DNA of 64,000 nucleotides from Psychrobacillus faecigallinarum (GTDB lineage Bacteria; Bacillota; Bacilli; Bacillales_A; Planococcaceae): the NCBI RefSeq assembly GCF_014836595.1, contig NZ_JACSQO010000002.1, positions 514,245 to 578,244 of the forward strand. The letters run 5' to 3'. Position 1 is the stretch's first letter; every line of letters starts with the position of its first letter. The notes under the pieces were generated by a model. That model worked only from the letters and a program-made list of their open reading frames with translations, was not told the origin of the DNA and made no database searches. The translations under genes and the position numbers were made by a program. Below, in pieces: positions 1 through 9,092 of the stretch.

Positions 1-25
1 ACAAAAGAGGAAAGGGGTAAGCATC

Positions 26-1375
26 ATGAAAAAAGTGTTGATTGCCAATCGTGGCGAAATAGCTGTTCGTATAATTAGAGCATGTAAAGAACTTGATATT
101 GAAACTGTTGCTGTATATTCTGAAGCGGATCGAGAGGCTTTACATGTACAACTAGCAGATGAGGCTTATTGTATAGGGCCTAGATTATCGAAAGACTCCT
201 ATTTGAACTTTTCAAATATTATCAGTGTGGCCAAGTTAACTGGCTGCGAAGGCATACATCCGGGTTATGGATTCTTAGCCGAAAATGCTGAATTTGCAGA
301 GCTTTGTGAGGAGTGCGACATTAAGTTTATTGGTCCTACATCACAAGCGATTAAAAGCATGGGTATAAAGGATGTTGCTAAGGAAACTATGCAAAAAGCA
401 GGAGTACCGACTGTTCCTGGATCTAAGGGAATCGTTGAAACCGAAGAGGACGCACTAAAAGTAGCAAATGAAATAGGTTTTCCAGTCATCATCAAAGCGA
501 CCGCTGGTGGTGGTGGTAAAGGAATACGAGTAGCAAAAGATGAAGCAGACTTGATCAAAGGGATTAAAATAACACAAAAAGAAGCGGCAGCAGCATTTGG
601 TAACCCTGGCGTTTACTTAGAAAAATATATAGAGGTATTTCGTCATGTAGAGATTCAAGTGCTAGCAGATTCTTATGGAAATGCAGTGCATTTAGGAGAG
701 AGAGATTGCTCCGTGCAAAGACGTATGCAAAAGCTTGTAGAGGAAGCTCCATCTCCAGCACTATCTGAGGAACTGCGCGCTGAAATGGGTAATGCAGCAG
801 TTAAAGCTGCCCTAGCTGTTGGTTATGAAAGCGCTGGGACGGTTGAGTTTATCTTTGACCATATCAACCAAAAGTTTTACTTTATGGAGATGAATACCCG
901 AATTCAAGTGGAGCATCCTGTTACGGAAATGATAACTGGCATAGATCTAATAAAACAAATGTTAAAAGTTGCAGCAGGAGAAAAATTGCCTTTCGCACAA
1001 AAAGATATTAAACTTAATGGATGGGCTATAGAATGTCGTATCAATGCAGAAAACCCAGATAAAAACTTCATGCCATCTCCAGGACTTGTTGAATTTTATT
1101 TACCGCCAGGTGGACTGGGGGTAAGAGTGGATTCAGCAGTATACCCAGGCTATACGATTCCACCGTTTTATGATTCTATGGTGGCTAAACTTATCACGTA
1201 TGGTGAAACGAGAGAAGAGGCAATTGCTAAGATGAAGCGCGCACTTGGAGAATTTGCAATCGAAGGTGTGGAAACAACAATTGCCTTTCATGAAAAGCTC
1301 ATGAATCACGAGGTATTTGTATCTGGAGATTTTGATACAAAGTTTTTAGAGAAATACGATGTGATGAATTCATAA
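26..1375 (+). CDS. accC: Biotin carboxylase subunit of acetyl-CoA carboxylase
   Basis: Carboxylates the biotin carried on AccB with ATP and bicarbonate, the first half-reaction of malonyl-CoA synthesis in the cytoplasm. The 449 residues match the usual length. Visible motifs are the N-terminal IANRGEIAVRI, HPGYGFLAEN, the glycine-rich ATP-grasp loop GGGGKGIR and MEMNTRIQVEHPVTE near residue 290, which carries metal- and biotin-site residues. A strong ribosome site (GAGGAAAGGGG) precedes the ATG. accB is expected just upstream, outside the window. The asp23-like gene follows after 15 nt, so the two are probably co-transcribed. Confidence 0.97.
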   Translation: MKKVLIANRGEIAVRIIRACKELDIETVAVYSEADREALHVQLADEAYCIGPRLSKDSYLNFSNIISVAKLTGCEGIHPGYGFLAENAEFAELCEECDIKFIGPTSQAIKSMGIKDVAKETMQKAGVPTVPGSKGIVETEEDALKVANEIGFPVIIKATAGGGGKGIRVAKDEADLIKGIKITQKEAAAAFGNPGVYLEKYIEVFRHVEIQVLADSYGNAVHLGERDCSVQRRMQKLVEEAPSPALSEELRAEMGNAAVKAALAVGYESAGTVEFIFDHINQKFYFMEMNTRIQVEHPVTEMITGIDLIKQMLKVAAGEKLPFAQKDIKLNGWAIECRINAENPDKNFMPSPGLVEFYLPPGGLGVRVDSAVYPGYTIPPFYDSMVAKLITYGETREEAIAKMKRALGEFAIEGVETTIAFHEKLMNHEVFVSGDFDTKFLEKYDVMNS

Positions 1376-1390
1376 AAAGGAGTGAGCCAT

Positions 1391-1783
1391 ATGACAGAAA
1401 CAACCGAACAAAAATTTGTTCAAATGACTCCTGAAGGCAAAGAGTACTTAGGAACAATTGAAATTGCTCCTGAAGTAATCACAGTAATTGCTGGAATTGC
1501 TACAAATGAAGTAGAGGGTATCGCGGGAACGCGAGGAAACTTTGCTGCAGGAGTAGTAGAAAGATTAGGAAAAAAGGTGCATGGTAAAGGCATTAAAACA
1601 GAAATAACAAATGATGGTTTGTATATTGACGTATATTGTCTAGTAAAATACGGTGCTTCCGTACCAACTGTTGCAAGAGAAGTCCAATCCCAAATACGCC
1701 AAGCAATTGAGAATATGACTAGTTTAGTTCCAAAAGAAGTAAATGTTCATATTACTGGTGTGCAATTTGAAGCTACAGAATAA
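1391..1783 (+). CDS. yqhY: Asp23/YqhY family envelope stress protein
   Basis: A 130-residue Asp23/Gls24 family protein. The family motif is seen in ITVIAGIATNEVEGIAG and VNVHITGVQF. In Bacillus the homologue YqhY sits directly after accBC and is linked to control of acetyl-CoA carboxylase activity; that role is family knowledge. I chose ATG 1391 because AAAGGAGTGA (1376-1385) lies 8 nt before it. The in-frame GTG at 1382 is inside that ribosome site. A terminator follows directly, so this ends the acc operon. Confidence 0.9.
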   Translation: MTETTEQKFVQMTPEGKEYLGTIEIAPEVITVIAGIATNEVEGIAGTRGNFAAGVVERLGKKVHGKGIKTEITNDGLYIDVYCLVKYGASVPTVAREVQSQIRQAIENMTSLVPKEVNVHITGVQFEATE

Positions 1784-1786
1784 TAG

Positions 1787-1815
1787 AAAAGGGCTCCCTA
1801 GGGGGCTCTTTTTCT
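1787..1815 (+). terminator. Rho-independent terminator after the acc operon
   Basis: GGGCTCCC pairs with GGGGGCTC (two G-T wobbles), extended by flanking A/T pairs, and is followed by a T-run. It starts 4 nt after the stop codon. Confidence 0.85.
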
Positions 1816-1896
1816 TATTTTCTTCTTTCTAATAAGCACTTTCTAAAAAAATATGCTATTATGGGTTAGATAGCTACATTTAAAGGAGAACAAATA

Positions 1897-2274
1897 ATGA
1901 AACGTAGAAAAGCAAGGGAGCTAGCACTGCAGGCAATATTCCAGCTAGACAATCATGAAATTACAATAGAAGAAGCTATAGGGCATGTTACTGAAGAAAA
2001 TGACCCTTTTTTAACAGATTTAGTAAAGGGTACAATTGAACATAAAGAAGAAATCGATGCCTCTTTATCAGACAAGCTAGAAAACTGGTCTTTATCCAGA
2101 TTGCCAAAAATCGAAAGAACAGTTCTTCGTATAGCTGTTTATGAATTATTATATGCAAACGAAGCTCCAGCAAAAGTAGTTATAAATGAGGCATTAGAAA
2201 TATGCAAAATTTATGGAGACGAAAAATCAAGTCGATTTGTTAATGGAGTACTATCCAAATATACAGAGCAATAA
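1897..2274 (+). CDS. nusB: Transcription antitermination factor NusB
   Basis: A 125-residue all-helical NusB, which binds boxA RNA with S10 (NusE) during rRNA transcription. The N-terminus MKRRKARELALQAIFQLD and the C-terminal KFVNGVL-type segment (SRFVNGVLSKYTEQ) are typical. AAAGGAGAAC precedes the ATG by 8 nt. A TGCTATTAT extended -10-like sequence lies about 40 nt upstream, so a promoter between the acc terminator and nusB is likely. It heads the nusB-folD-xse-isp group, as in Bacillus. Confidence 0.95.
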   Translation: MKRRKARELALQAIFQLDNHEITIEEAIGHVTEENDPFLTDLVKGTIEHKEEIDASLSDKLENWSLSRLPKIERTVLRIAVYELLYANEAPAKVVINEALEICKIYGDEKSSRFVNGVLSKYTEQ

Positions 2275-2299
2275 TCTTCAACATTAAGGAGCGTTTATA

Positions 2300-3154
2300 G
2301 TGGCAGATAATCTAATTAATGGAAAAGAAATAGCTGGAAAAGTTACAGAAAAAGTAAAAGAACGTGTAGATAATCTAAAAGCAAAAGGTATTACACCAGG
2401 ATTAGCTGTTGTATTAGTTGGTAGTGATCCAGCTTCTCAAACCTATGTGAACAGTAAAACTAGAACATGTGAAAGACTTGGTATGTACTCGGTTATGATT
2501 GAGCTGGAAGAAACTATATCTGAAGAAGAGCTTTTAAATAGTGTTGAAAAGCTAAATCAGGACGAAAAGATACATGGCATTCTAATTCAGTTGCCTCTCC
2601 CTAAACAAATCAATGAGGATCGTGTAATTGCAGCTATATCTCCATTGAAAGATGTAGATGGATTTCATCCAGTAAGCGTAGGAAAGATGATGATTGGTCA
2701 GCCGACCTTCCTATCTTGTACACCTTTTGGTGTGATGAAACTATTAGAATATAGCGACGTTGAAATAGAAGGAAAACACGCTGTGGTTATTGGGCGAAGT
2801 AACATCGTTGGAAAACCAATGGGTCAGCTCCTTTTACAAAAGAATGCTACGGTAACTTACTGCCACTCAAAAACGAAGAACTTACATAACCATACAAAGC
2901 AAGCTGATATATTAATAGTGGCTACAGGTCAGCCGAAAATGATTGACTCTAGTTACTTAAAAGAAGGCGTAGTTGTAATTGATGTTGGAATACATCGAAA
3001 TGAAGACAACAAGTTATGCGGTGACGTAGATTTTGCTTCTGCAAAAGAAGTAGCATCTAAAATTACTCCAGTTCCTGGAGGAGTAGGACCAATGACTATT
3101 GCTATGTTAATGGAAAATACATGCTTGGCTGCTGAGAATACACTAGATAAATAA
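2300..3154 (+). CDS. folD: Bifunctional methylenetetrahydrofolate dehydrogenase/cyclohydrolase
   Basis: Interconverts 5,10-methylene-THF, methenyl-THF and 10-formyl-THF using NADP. The 284 residues show the substrate-site lysine region YVNSKTRTCERLG, the QLPLP motif, DVDGFHP, the Rossmann loop VVIGRSNIVGKPMG and the C-terminal PVPGGVGPMTIAMLMENT. The start is GTG 2300, preceded by AAGGAG at 2285-2290. It lies 25 nt after nusB. Confidence 0.97.
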   Translation: MADNLINGKEIAGKVTEKVKERVDNLKAKGITPGLAVVLVGSDPASQTYVNSKTRTCERLGMYSVMIELEETISEEELLNSVEKLNQDEKIHGILIQLPLPKQINEDRVIAAISPLKDVDGFHPVSVGKMMIGQPTFLSCTPFGVMKLLEYSDVEIEGKHAVVIGRSNIVGKPMGQLLLQKNATVTYCHSKTKNLHNHTKQADILIVATGQPKMIDSSYLKEGVVVIDVGIHRNEDNKLCGDVDFASAKEVASKITPVPGGVGPMTIAMLMENTCLAAENTLDK

Positions 3155-3191
3155 GCTAAAAGCTGTTCTACAGTAGAACAGCTTTTAGCTT
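3154..3191 (+). terminator. Long perfect hairpin between folD and xseA
   Basis: AGCTAAAAGCTGTTCTA pairs perfectly with its complement across a 3-nt loop, starting at the folD stop codon. The following bases (TGTCATC) give almost no T-run, so it may only partly terminate, or may protect or process the RNA between folD and xseA. Confidence 0.6.
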
Positions 3192-3217
3192 GTCATCAAG
3201 TAGTAGGAGTTGATATT

Positions 3218-4567
3218 ATGTCTCATACATATTTAACTGTAAAAGCTTTAACTAAATACATAAAAAGAAAATTTGATGCAGATACCCATTTGCGTGATGT
3301 GTACGTTAAAGGAGAACTTTCCAATGTGAAGGTACATTCTAGTGGTCACATCTATTTCACTCTAAAAGATGAGTCAGCTCGTTTAACATCTGTCATGTTT
3401 GCTATGAATGCTCGAGGTCTTAAATTTGTACCTGAGAGTGGTATGAATGTGTTGGTGCGTGGGGATATAAATGTATTTGAGGCAGCAGGTCAATATCAGC
3501 TATATGCATCTTCTATACAGCCGGACGGGATAGGTGAACTTTTTCTTGCTTTTGAGCAGTTAAAGAAAAAGCTTGAACAAGAAGGTCTTTTCCATCCTAG
3601 CAGAAAAAAACAGCTGCCAGCTTTCCCTAAAAAGATTGGTGTTGTTACTTCAAAGACAGGAGCAGCGATACGAGATATTTTGACTACTTTGGAAAGACGT
3701 TATCCAATTTGTGAGGTACTCGTTTTCCCAAGTATCGTTCAAGGCCCACAGGCAGCGCCTTCAATAGTGAAGTCTATTAGGGAGGCAAACGCCTTAGGTG
3801 ATATTGATGTGATGATAGTGGGAAGAGGAGGAGGCTCCATTGAGGATCTTTGGGCATTTAATGAGGAAATAGTTGCTCGTGCTATTGCAGAGAGCAAAAT
3901 TCCCATTATTAGTGCTGTTGGCCATGAAACAGATACGACTATCGCTGACTTTGTATCTGATTTGAGGGCACCTACTCCTACGGCAGCAGCAGAAATGGCA
4001 GTACCTAGTAAAGAGAACTTAATGAAGAATATTTTGTCTTACCAATCGGCTAGTCTTCATTTTGTTACGAAAAGACTTGCCGATGAAAAAAATAGATACC
4101 GTAGGGCTATTACTTCGCCTGTAATGGCAACTCCAGAAAAACTGTATCGTCCTTTTATAGAAAGGTATATTCGGGCAGAACAACAACTTCATAAAGAAGT
4201 TAAACGGATATCACAAGAAAAAAACAGGAACTTTTTTCAGTTAGAAAATAGATTTAAACAACTTTCCCCACAAAAGCTTATAACGATACAGTCAAAAACA
4301 TTACAAACAAGTACCAATCAACTTACACAAGCAATGATTGCATCCTTTGAAAAAAATCGACAACAGTTTACTGGTTCGTTAAGAACTTTGCAGGCGTTAA
4401 ATCCTTTGAAAATTATGGATCGCGGATATAGTATTACTTACAAAGAAGGCATATTAGTTAAGTCTGTAGAAGATGTCCAACAGGGTGATTCTATTTTTGT
4501 AACATTATCAGATGGTCAAATAGAGGCTACAGTTCAACAAGCAGTTAGTAAAGAGGGGGTAAAATAG
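3218..4567 (+). CDS. xseA: Exodeoxyribonuclease VII large subunit
   Basis: Catalytic subunit of ExoVII, which degrades single-stranded DNA to oligonucleotides. 449 residues, full length. The N-terminal OB fold covers about residues 5-100 (VYVKGELSNVKVHSSGHIYF), followed by the catalytic region with GVVTSKTGAAIRDI, GRGGGSIEDLW and SAVGHETDTTI, then a coiled-coil C-terminal half. TAGGAG precedes ATG 3218. xseB follows within 2 nt. Confidence 0.96.
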   Translation: MSHTYLTVKALTKYIKRKFDADTHLRDVYVKGELSNVKVHSSGHIYFTLKDESARLTSVMFAMNARGLKFVPESGMNVLVRGDINVFEAAGQYQLYASSIQPDGIGELFLAFEQLKKKLEQEGLFHPSRKKQLPAFPKKIGVVTSKTGAAIRDILTTLERRYPICEVLVFPSIVQGPQAAPSIVKSIREANALGDIDVMIVGRGGGSIEDLWAFNEEIVARAIAESKIPIISAVGHETDTTIADFVSDLRAPTPTAAAEMAVPSKENLMKNILSYQSASLHFVTKRLADEKNRYRRAITSPVMATPEKLYRPFIERYIRAEQQLHKEVKRISQEKNRNFFQLENRFKQLSPQKLITIQSKTLQTSTNQLTQAMIASFEKNRQQFTGSLRTLQALNPLKIMDRGYSITYKEGILVKSVEDVQQGDSIFVTLSDGQIEATVQQAVSKEGVK

Positions 4568-4568
4568 C

Positions 4569-4790
4569 ATGGCAAAAAAAGAAATTCCATTCGATGAGGC
4601 AATGCTACAATTAGAACAAATTGTACGACAGCTAGAACAAGGGGATGTTCCTCTTGAAAATGCGATTGAACTTTATCAAAACGGAATGGAACTATCTAAA
4701 TTGTGCAGTGATAAATTACAAAGCGCTGAGAAACAATTAGTATCTTTCATGGGCGAAAATAAAGAAGAAGCAGGGAAAACTGATGAGTAA
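4569..4790 (+). CDS. xseB: Exodeoxyribonuclease VII small subunit
   Basis: A 73-residue helical partner of XseA, with the family pattern FDEAMLQLEQIVRQLEQGD and LENAIELYQNGMEL. Its ribosome site (GAGGGGG) lies in the last codons of xseA, and it overlaps ispA by 8 nt. All three are therefore translated from one message. Confidence 0.95.
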   Translation: MAKKEIPFDEAMLQLEQIVRQLEQGDVPLENAIELYQNGMELSKLCSDKLQSAEKQLVSFMGENKEEAGKTDE

Positions 4791-5664
4791 CTTAAATACA
4801 TTTATCCAAGCCAACCAACCGCTTATTGAACAACAGCTGGAATCGATGATTAATGAAATTCAAGCACCTTCTCAACTAAAAGAAGCAATGCTATATTCCC
4901 TTAAAGCTGGTGGAAAGAGAATACGTCCCTTATATACGCTAGCGGTATTAAAGGAACTAAACGTTAAAAACGAAGATGCCATAAAAGTTGCTAGCACAAT
5001 AGAGATGATTCATACTTATTCTTTAATACATGATGATTTACCTAGCATGGATAATGACGATCTTCGTAGAGGAAAGCCAACTAACCATAAAGTTTTTGGA
5101 GAGGCTTTGGCGATTCTTGCTGGAGATGCTTTAGTAACATTGGCTTTTGGTATTATTGCGAGACTAAAAAATCTGGATGCTGAACAAAAAGTCTTCTTAA
5201 TCGACCGTCTTAGCTTTGCTTCAGGAGCTGAAGGGATGGTTGGTGGCCAAGTATTAGATATTCTTGGTGAGGGTAAAACTTTATCCTTAGAGGAATTAGA
5301 AGAGGTCCATATTAACAAAACCGGTGCACTCTTGTTATTCAGTATTATAGCAGGAGGAATTATTGCAAAAGCTAACGAGGAAGTCATGGATGCTTTGCGT
5401 CAATATGCTTTCCACATTGGTCTGGCATTTCAAATTCAAGATGATATTCTTGATATTGAGGGTACATCCGAGCAATTAGGAAAAACTGCAGGAAAAGATA
5501 TATTAAGTGAAAAGAATACGTATCCTTCTATACTGACAATGGCTGGTGCCAAAGAACAACTAAAAAGACAGTATGATTTAGCAACTGAGGCACTTAACCA
5601 AGTAAATCTTAACGATGGACTTTTAATAGAACTTGCTAATTACATAACAAAAAGGTCAAAATAA
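4783..5664 (+). CDS. ispA: Farnesyl diphosphate synthase (geranyltranstransferase)
   Basis: Trans-prenyltransferase that condenses IPP with DMAPP/GPP to farnesyl diphosphate, feeding undecaprenol, menaquinone and other isoprenoids. 293 residues. The first aspartate-rich motif is in HDDLPSMDNDDLRRG and the second in QIQDDILDIEG. KAGGKRIRP near residue 45 binds IPP. The gene overlaps xseB and precedes dxs, so the isoprenoid supply genes are adjacent. Confidence 0.95.
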   Translation: MSNLNTFIQANQPLIEQQLESMINEIQAPSQLKEAMLYSLKAGGKRIRPLYTLAVLKELNVKNEDAIKVASTIEMIHTYSLIHDDLPSMDNDDLRRGKPTNHKVFGEALAILAGDALVTLAFGIIARLKNLDAEQKVFLIDRLSFASGAEGMVGGQVLDILGEGKTLSLEELEEVHINKTGALLLFSIIAGGIIAKANEEVMDALRQYAFHIGLAFQIQDDILDIEGTSEQLGKTAGKDILSEKNTYPSILTMAGAKEQLKRQYDLATEALNQVNLNDGLLIELANYITKRSK

Positions 5665-5753
5665 ATAGCGTATAATTTTGTTTTATGAGTAAATATTGAT
5701 ATGATTATACCTAGCTGTATTTAAGGAAATCTAAAAGAAGGTGTGTGATGGCA

Positions 5754-7649
5754 ATGGATTTAACTTCAATTTCTGGTCCATCCTTTTTAAAAAGTTTAGA
5801 CAATGAACAATTAAAGGACTTAAGTGAAGATATTCGTTCGTTTTTAATAGAAAAATTATCAGTAACAGGTGGACATATTGGACCGAATTTAGGTGTAGTA
5901 GAGCTAACGGTTGCACTGCACAAGGCGTTTAATAGTCCAGATGACAAATTTCTTTGGGATGTTGGACACCAAGCTTATGTTCACAAGATTCTTACGGGTC
6001 GTGCAGATCAATTCGATACTCTTCGCCAATTCAAGGGTCTTTGTGGATTTCCAAAAATGATTGAAAGTGAGCACGATGTTTGGGAGGCAGGGCATAGTTC
6101 AACCTCGCTATCTGCAGCAATGGGAATGGCTAAGGCTAGGGATATACAGAAAAAGAAAAACTATGTTATTCCTATTATTGGAGATGGTGCTCTAACTGGT
6201 GGTATGGCATTAGAGGCATTGAACCATATTGGACACGAAAAAACCGATATGATTGTCATTTTGAATGACAACGAAATGTCTATTGCACCTAATGTGGGAG
6301 CTTTGCATAATGTCCTTGGAAAATTACGTACTCATGGCACATATAACAAAGCTAAGGATGAAATTGAGTCACTTCTGAAAAAAATTCCAGCAGTTGGCGG
6401 CAAATTAGCTGGCACAGCTGAACGTCTTAAAGACACTATGAAATACCTACTTGTATCAGGCGCATTTTTTGAAGAATTAGGTTTTACTTATCTAGGACCA
6501 ATTGATGGCCACAGCTTTGAAGACTTAGAAGAAAACCTGAAGAATGCCAAAAAGATGAAAGGTCCTGTTCTTATCCATGTTATCACTAAAAAGGGTAAAG
6601 GTTTTAAACCTGCTGAACAAGACAAAATTGGAACATGGCATGGTACAGGTCCCTATAAAATGGAGACTGGAGATTTCGTTAAGTCTTCTTCAAAAGCACC
6701 TTCCTGGAGTGCGCTAGTAGCTGAGACAGCAAGGAAACTAGCTCGTGATGATCGCCGTATTGTTGCTATCACACCTGCAATGCCAGTAGGTTCCAAATTG
6801 GAAGGGTTTGCATCAGAGTTTCCAGATAGAATGTTCGATGTAGGTATTGCAGAACAACATGCCACTACAATGGCAGCAGGAATGGCAGCGGAAGGTATGA
6901 AACCTTTATTAGTTATTTATTCAACATTCCTTCAACGTGCATATGATCAGGTGCTTCATGATATTTGTCGTCAAAACTTAAATGTGGTAATCGGAATAGA
7001 TCGTGCTGGATTAGTTGGGGCAGATGGAGAAACACATCAAGGAGTATTTGATATTTCCTTCCTTAGACATATGCCTAATATGGTTATCATGATGCCAAAA
7101 GATGAAAATGAAGGACAACATATGGTCAAAACAGCATTTGACTACTCTGATGGCCCAATTGCTCTTCGTTATCCGCGTGGTAATGGTCTTGGTGTTATGA
7201 TGGACGAAGAATTAAATCCAATTCCAATCGGCACTTGGGAAGTCTTAAAAGAAGGCAGTCAAGCAGTGATTCTTACTTTTGGTACAACTATTTCAATGGC
7301 ACTACAAGCAGCGGACGAATTAAGTAAACTAAATATCTCTGTAGAAGTTGTAAATGCTCGATTTATTAAACCTTTAGACGAAGAAATGCTTAAAGATATT
7401 CAAAAACGCAACATCCCTATTATTACTGTGGAAGAAAGTGCATTACAAGGTGGATTTGGCAGTGCTGTCCTAGAGTTTTATAATGAACAAAACCTACAAG
7501 CAAATGTTAAGCGCATCGGTATTCCGGATATCTTCATTGAACATGGTGAAGTAAATCAGTTGCTGCAAGAGATTAATATTACAACTGAAAGCATTGTGGA
7601 ACTTGTAAAAACTTCCGTAAATGAAAGCCCAAGGTATATCTCCTTATGA
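5754..7649 (+). CDS. dxs: 1-deoxy-D-xylulose-5-phosphate synthase
   Basis: Thiamine-diphosphate enzyme that joins pyruvate and glyceraldehyde-3-phosphate, the first step of the MEP isoprenoid pathway. About 631 residues. [18 protein letters not shown], the TPP-binding [15 protein letters not shown]...NDNEMSI and the transketolase-like [15 protein letters not shown] are all visible. GTG 5745, ATG 5748 and ATG 5754 are in frame. I prefer 5754 because AAGGTG (5738-5743) is then 10 nt upstream and the protein begins [12 protein letters not shown], as in other Bacillus Dxs. It overlaps tlyA by 4 nt. Confidence 0.95.
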   Translation: MDLTSISGPSFLKSLDNEQLKDLSEDIRSFLIEKLSVTGGHIGPNLGVVELTVALHKAFNSPDDKFLWDVGHQAYVHKILTGRADQFDTLRQFKGLCGFPKMIESEHDVWEAGHSSTSLSAAMGMAKARDIQKKKNYVIPIIGDGALTGGMALEALNHIGHEKTDMIVILNDNEMSIAPNVGALHNVLGKLRTHGTYNKAKDEIESLLKKIPAVGGKLAGTAERLKDTMKYLLVSGAFFEELGFTYLGPIDGHSFEDLEENLKNAKKMKGPVLIHVITKKGKGFKPAEQDKIGTWHGTGPYKMETGDFVKSSSKAPSWSALVAETARKLARDDRRIVAITPAMPVGSKLEGFASEFPDRMFDVGIAEQHATTMAAGMAAEGMKPLLVIYSTFLQRAYDQVLHDICRQNLNVVIGIDRAGLVGADGETHQGVFDISFLRHMPNMVIMMPKDENEGQHMVKTAFDYSDGPIALRYPRGNGLGVMMDEELNPIPIGTWEVLKEGSQAVILTFGTTISMALQAADELSKLNISVEVVNARFIKPLDEEMLKDIQKRNIPIITVEESALQGGFGSAVLEFYNEQNLQANVKRIGIPDIFIEHGEVNQLLQEINITTESIVELVKTSVNESPRYISL

Positions 7650-8464
7650 GCAAGATTCCAAAGGAGAGAGTAGACATACTCTTAGTAGAACAAGGTTTGT
7701 TTGAAACAAGAGAAAAAGCTAAACGTGCTATTATGGCAGGTCTCATCTACAAGAACGAAGAGAGAATAGACAAACCGGGAGAGAAGATTGAAACCACTTC
7801 TATTTTAACTGTTAAGGGTCAGGTGCTGAAATATGTCAGCCGTGGCGGTTTGAAACTCGAAAAAGCAATAGAGCAGTTTGACATAGAGATTGAGAATAAG
7901 ATCATGCTCGATATTGGCTCTTCAACTGGGGGATTTACAGATTGTGGACTCCAAAATGGCGTTTCACATGCGTATGCACTGGATGTCGGTAGTAATCAAT
8001 TGGCATGGAAAATAAGGCAGGATTCACGTGTAACTGTAATGGAAAAGACAAACTTCCGTTACTCCACACCTGCTGATTTTCAAGAAGGATTACCATCCTT
8101 TGCCTCTATAGATGTTTCTTTTATCTCGCTTAAGCTTATCTTTCCAACATTAAAAACGATCTTGCTTCCTGGTGGAGACGTTATTGCATTAGTTAAGCCG
8201 CAGTTTGAGGCTGGAAAAGATCGAGTAGGCAAAAAAGGTGTAGTTAGAGAAAAAGTTGTTCATATAGAAGTCTTGAAGGAGATAGCAGATTTTGCTGAAA
8301 GCCAAAACTTCCAATTAAAAAATGCTTCCTTTTCGCCTATAACCGGGGGAGAGGGAAATATAGAATTTCTATTTCATCTGGTTAGTGTAAACGAGGGAGA
8401 AGTTACCTCACATGACATAGACTTTGAAAAACTAGTTAATGAGGCACATAATTCGTTAAAATAA
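7646..8464 (+). CDS. tlyA: TlyA-family rRNA methyltransferase
   Basis: 272 residues: an N-terminal S4 RNA-binding domain ([19 protein letters not shown]) followed by an FtsJ/RrmJ-like SAM methyltransferase domain with [18 protein letters not shown] and the K-D-K-E type region [10 protein letters not shown] / LVKPQFEAG. Relatives 2'-O-methylate rRNA and are often annotated as haemolysins. The ATGA overlap with dxs indicates translational coupling. The B. subtilis counterpart is YqxC. Confidence 0.9.
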   Translation: MSKIPKERVDILLVEQGLFETREKAKRAIMAGLIYKNEERIDKPGEKIETTSILTVKGQVLKYVSRGGLKLEKAIEQFDIEIENKIMLDIGSSTGGFTDCGLQNGVSHAYALDVGSNQLAWKIRQDSRVTVMEKTNFRYSTPADFQEGLPSFASIDVSFISLKLIFPTLKTILLPGGDVIALVKPQFEAGKDRVGKKGVVREKVVHIEVLKEIADFAESQNFQLKNASFSPITGGEGNIEFLFHLVSVNEGEVTSHDIDFEKLVNEAHNSLK

Positions 8465-8466
8465 CC

Positions 8467-8495
8467 CGCGACTCATCATGAGTCGCGTTTTTTCT
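8467..8495 (+). terminator. Terminator after tlyA
   Basis: CGCGACTCAT pairs with ATGAGTCGCG across a short loop, followed by six T. It begins 3 nt after the tlyA stop and separates the isoprenoid group from argR. Confidence 0.9.
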
Positions 8496-8522
8496 TGTTA
8501 CTTTTGCAATGAAATGCTAAGG

Positions 8523-8549
8523 TATAATTAAAATAGAATATTTATACAG
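8523..8549 (+). promoter_or_regulatory. argR promoter -10 and possible ARG box
   Basis: TATAAT at 8523-8528 is a good -10 with only a weak -35 (CTTTTG at 8501-8506, 16-bp spacer). AGAATATTTATAC directly after it resembles one half of the operator bound by arginine repressors, which would fit autoregulation. The operator assignment is inference. Confidence 0.45.
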
Positions 8550-8562
8550 CAAGGAGATAATT

Positions 8563-9012
8563 ATGAACAAAGGACAACGGCATATTCGTATAAGAGATAT
8601 TATCGCGAATTATGAAATCGAGACTCAAGACGACTTAGTAGATCATCTTAAGAACGCAGGTGTTAACGTAACTCAAGCGACTGTCTCTAGAGATATTAAG
8701 GAATTACATTTAGTGAAAGTTCCATTGCCAAATGGAAACTACAAGTATAGCCTCCCGGCAGACCAAAGATTCAATCCTATGCAAAAACTGCATAGAGCGT
8801 TAACAGATGCCTTTGTTAGCATTGATGGAGCTAGCCATTTCTTAGTGATGAAGACACTGCCAGGAAATGCTCACGCAATAGGTTCTTTAATTGATTATTT
8901 GGATTGGGAAGAAATATTGGGCACAATTTGTGGCGATGATACGTGTCTGATCCTTTGCAGAGCCGAAAGTGATTGTGAGGCAGTTAAAAGCCGATTGCTT
9001 GAAATGTTATAG
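8563..9012 (+). CDS. argR: Arginine repressor ArgR/AhrC
   Basis: 149-residue hexameric regulator that represses arginine biosynthesis and activates catabolism when arginine binds. The N-terminal winged helix includes [19 protein letters not shown]. The C-terminal oligomerisation and arginine-binding domain contains the [14 protein letters not shown] motif, whose GDDT holds the ligand. AAGGAG precedes ATG 8563. recN follows, as in other Bacillales. Confidence 0.96.
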   Translation: MNKGQRHIRIRDIIANYEIETQDDLVDHLKNAGVNVTQATVSRDIKELHLVKVPLPNGNYKYSLPADQRFNPMQKLHRALTDAFVSIDGASHFLVMKTLPGNAHAIGSLIDYLDWEEILGTICGDDTCLILCRAESDCEAVKSRLLEML

Positions 9013-9024
9013 GAATATCACTTA

Positions 9025-9058
9025 AATGTATAAGTGAAATCTACTTCACTTATACATT
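9025..9058 (+). repeat. Perfect 14-bp inverted repeat between argR and recN
   Basis: AATGTATAAGTGAA and its exact complement flank a 6-nt loop. There is no T-run, so this is not a standard terminator. It could be a weak transcript-end structure or an operator for recN. Confidence 0.5.
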
Positions 9059-9092
9059 CAAGCTGTTCTATCTTTAAATAGAGGTGATAGGT

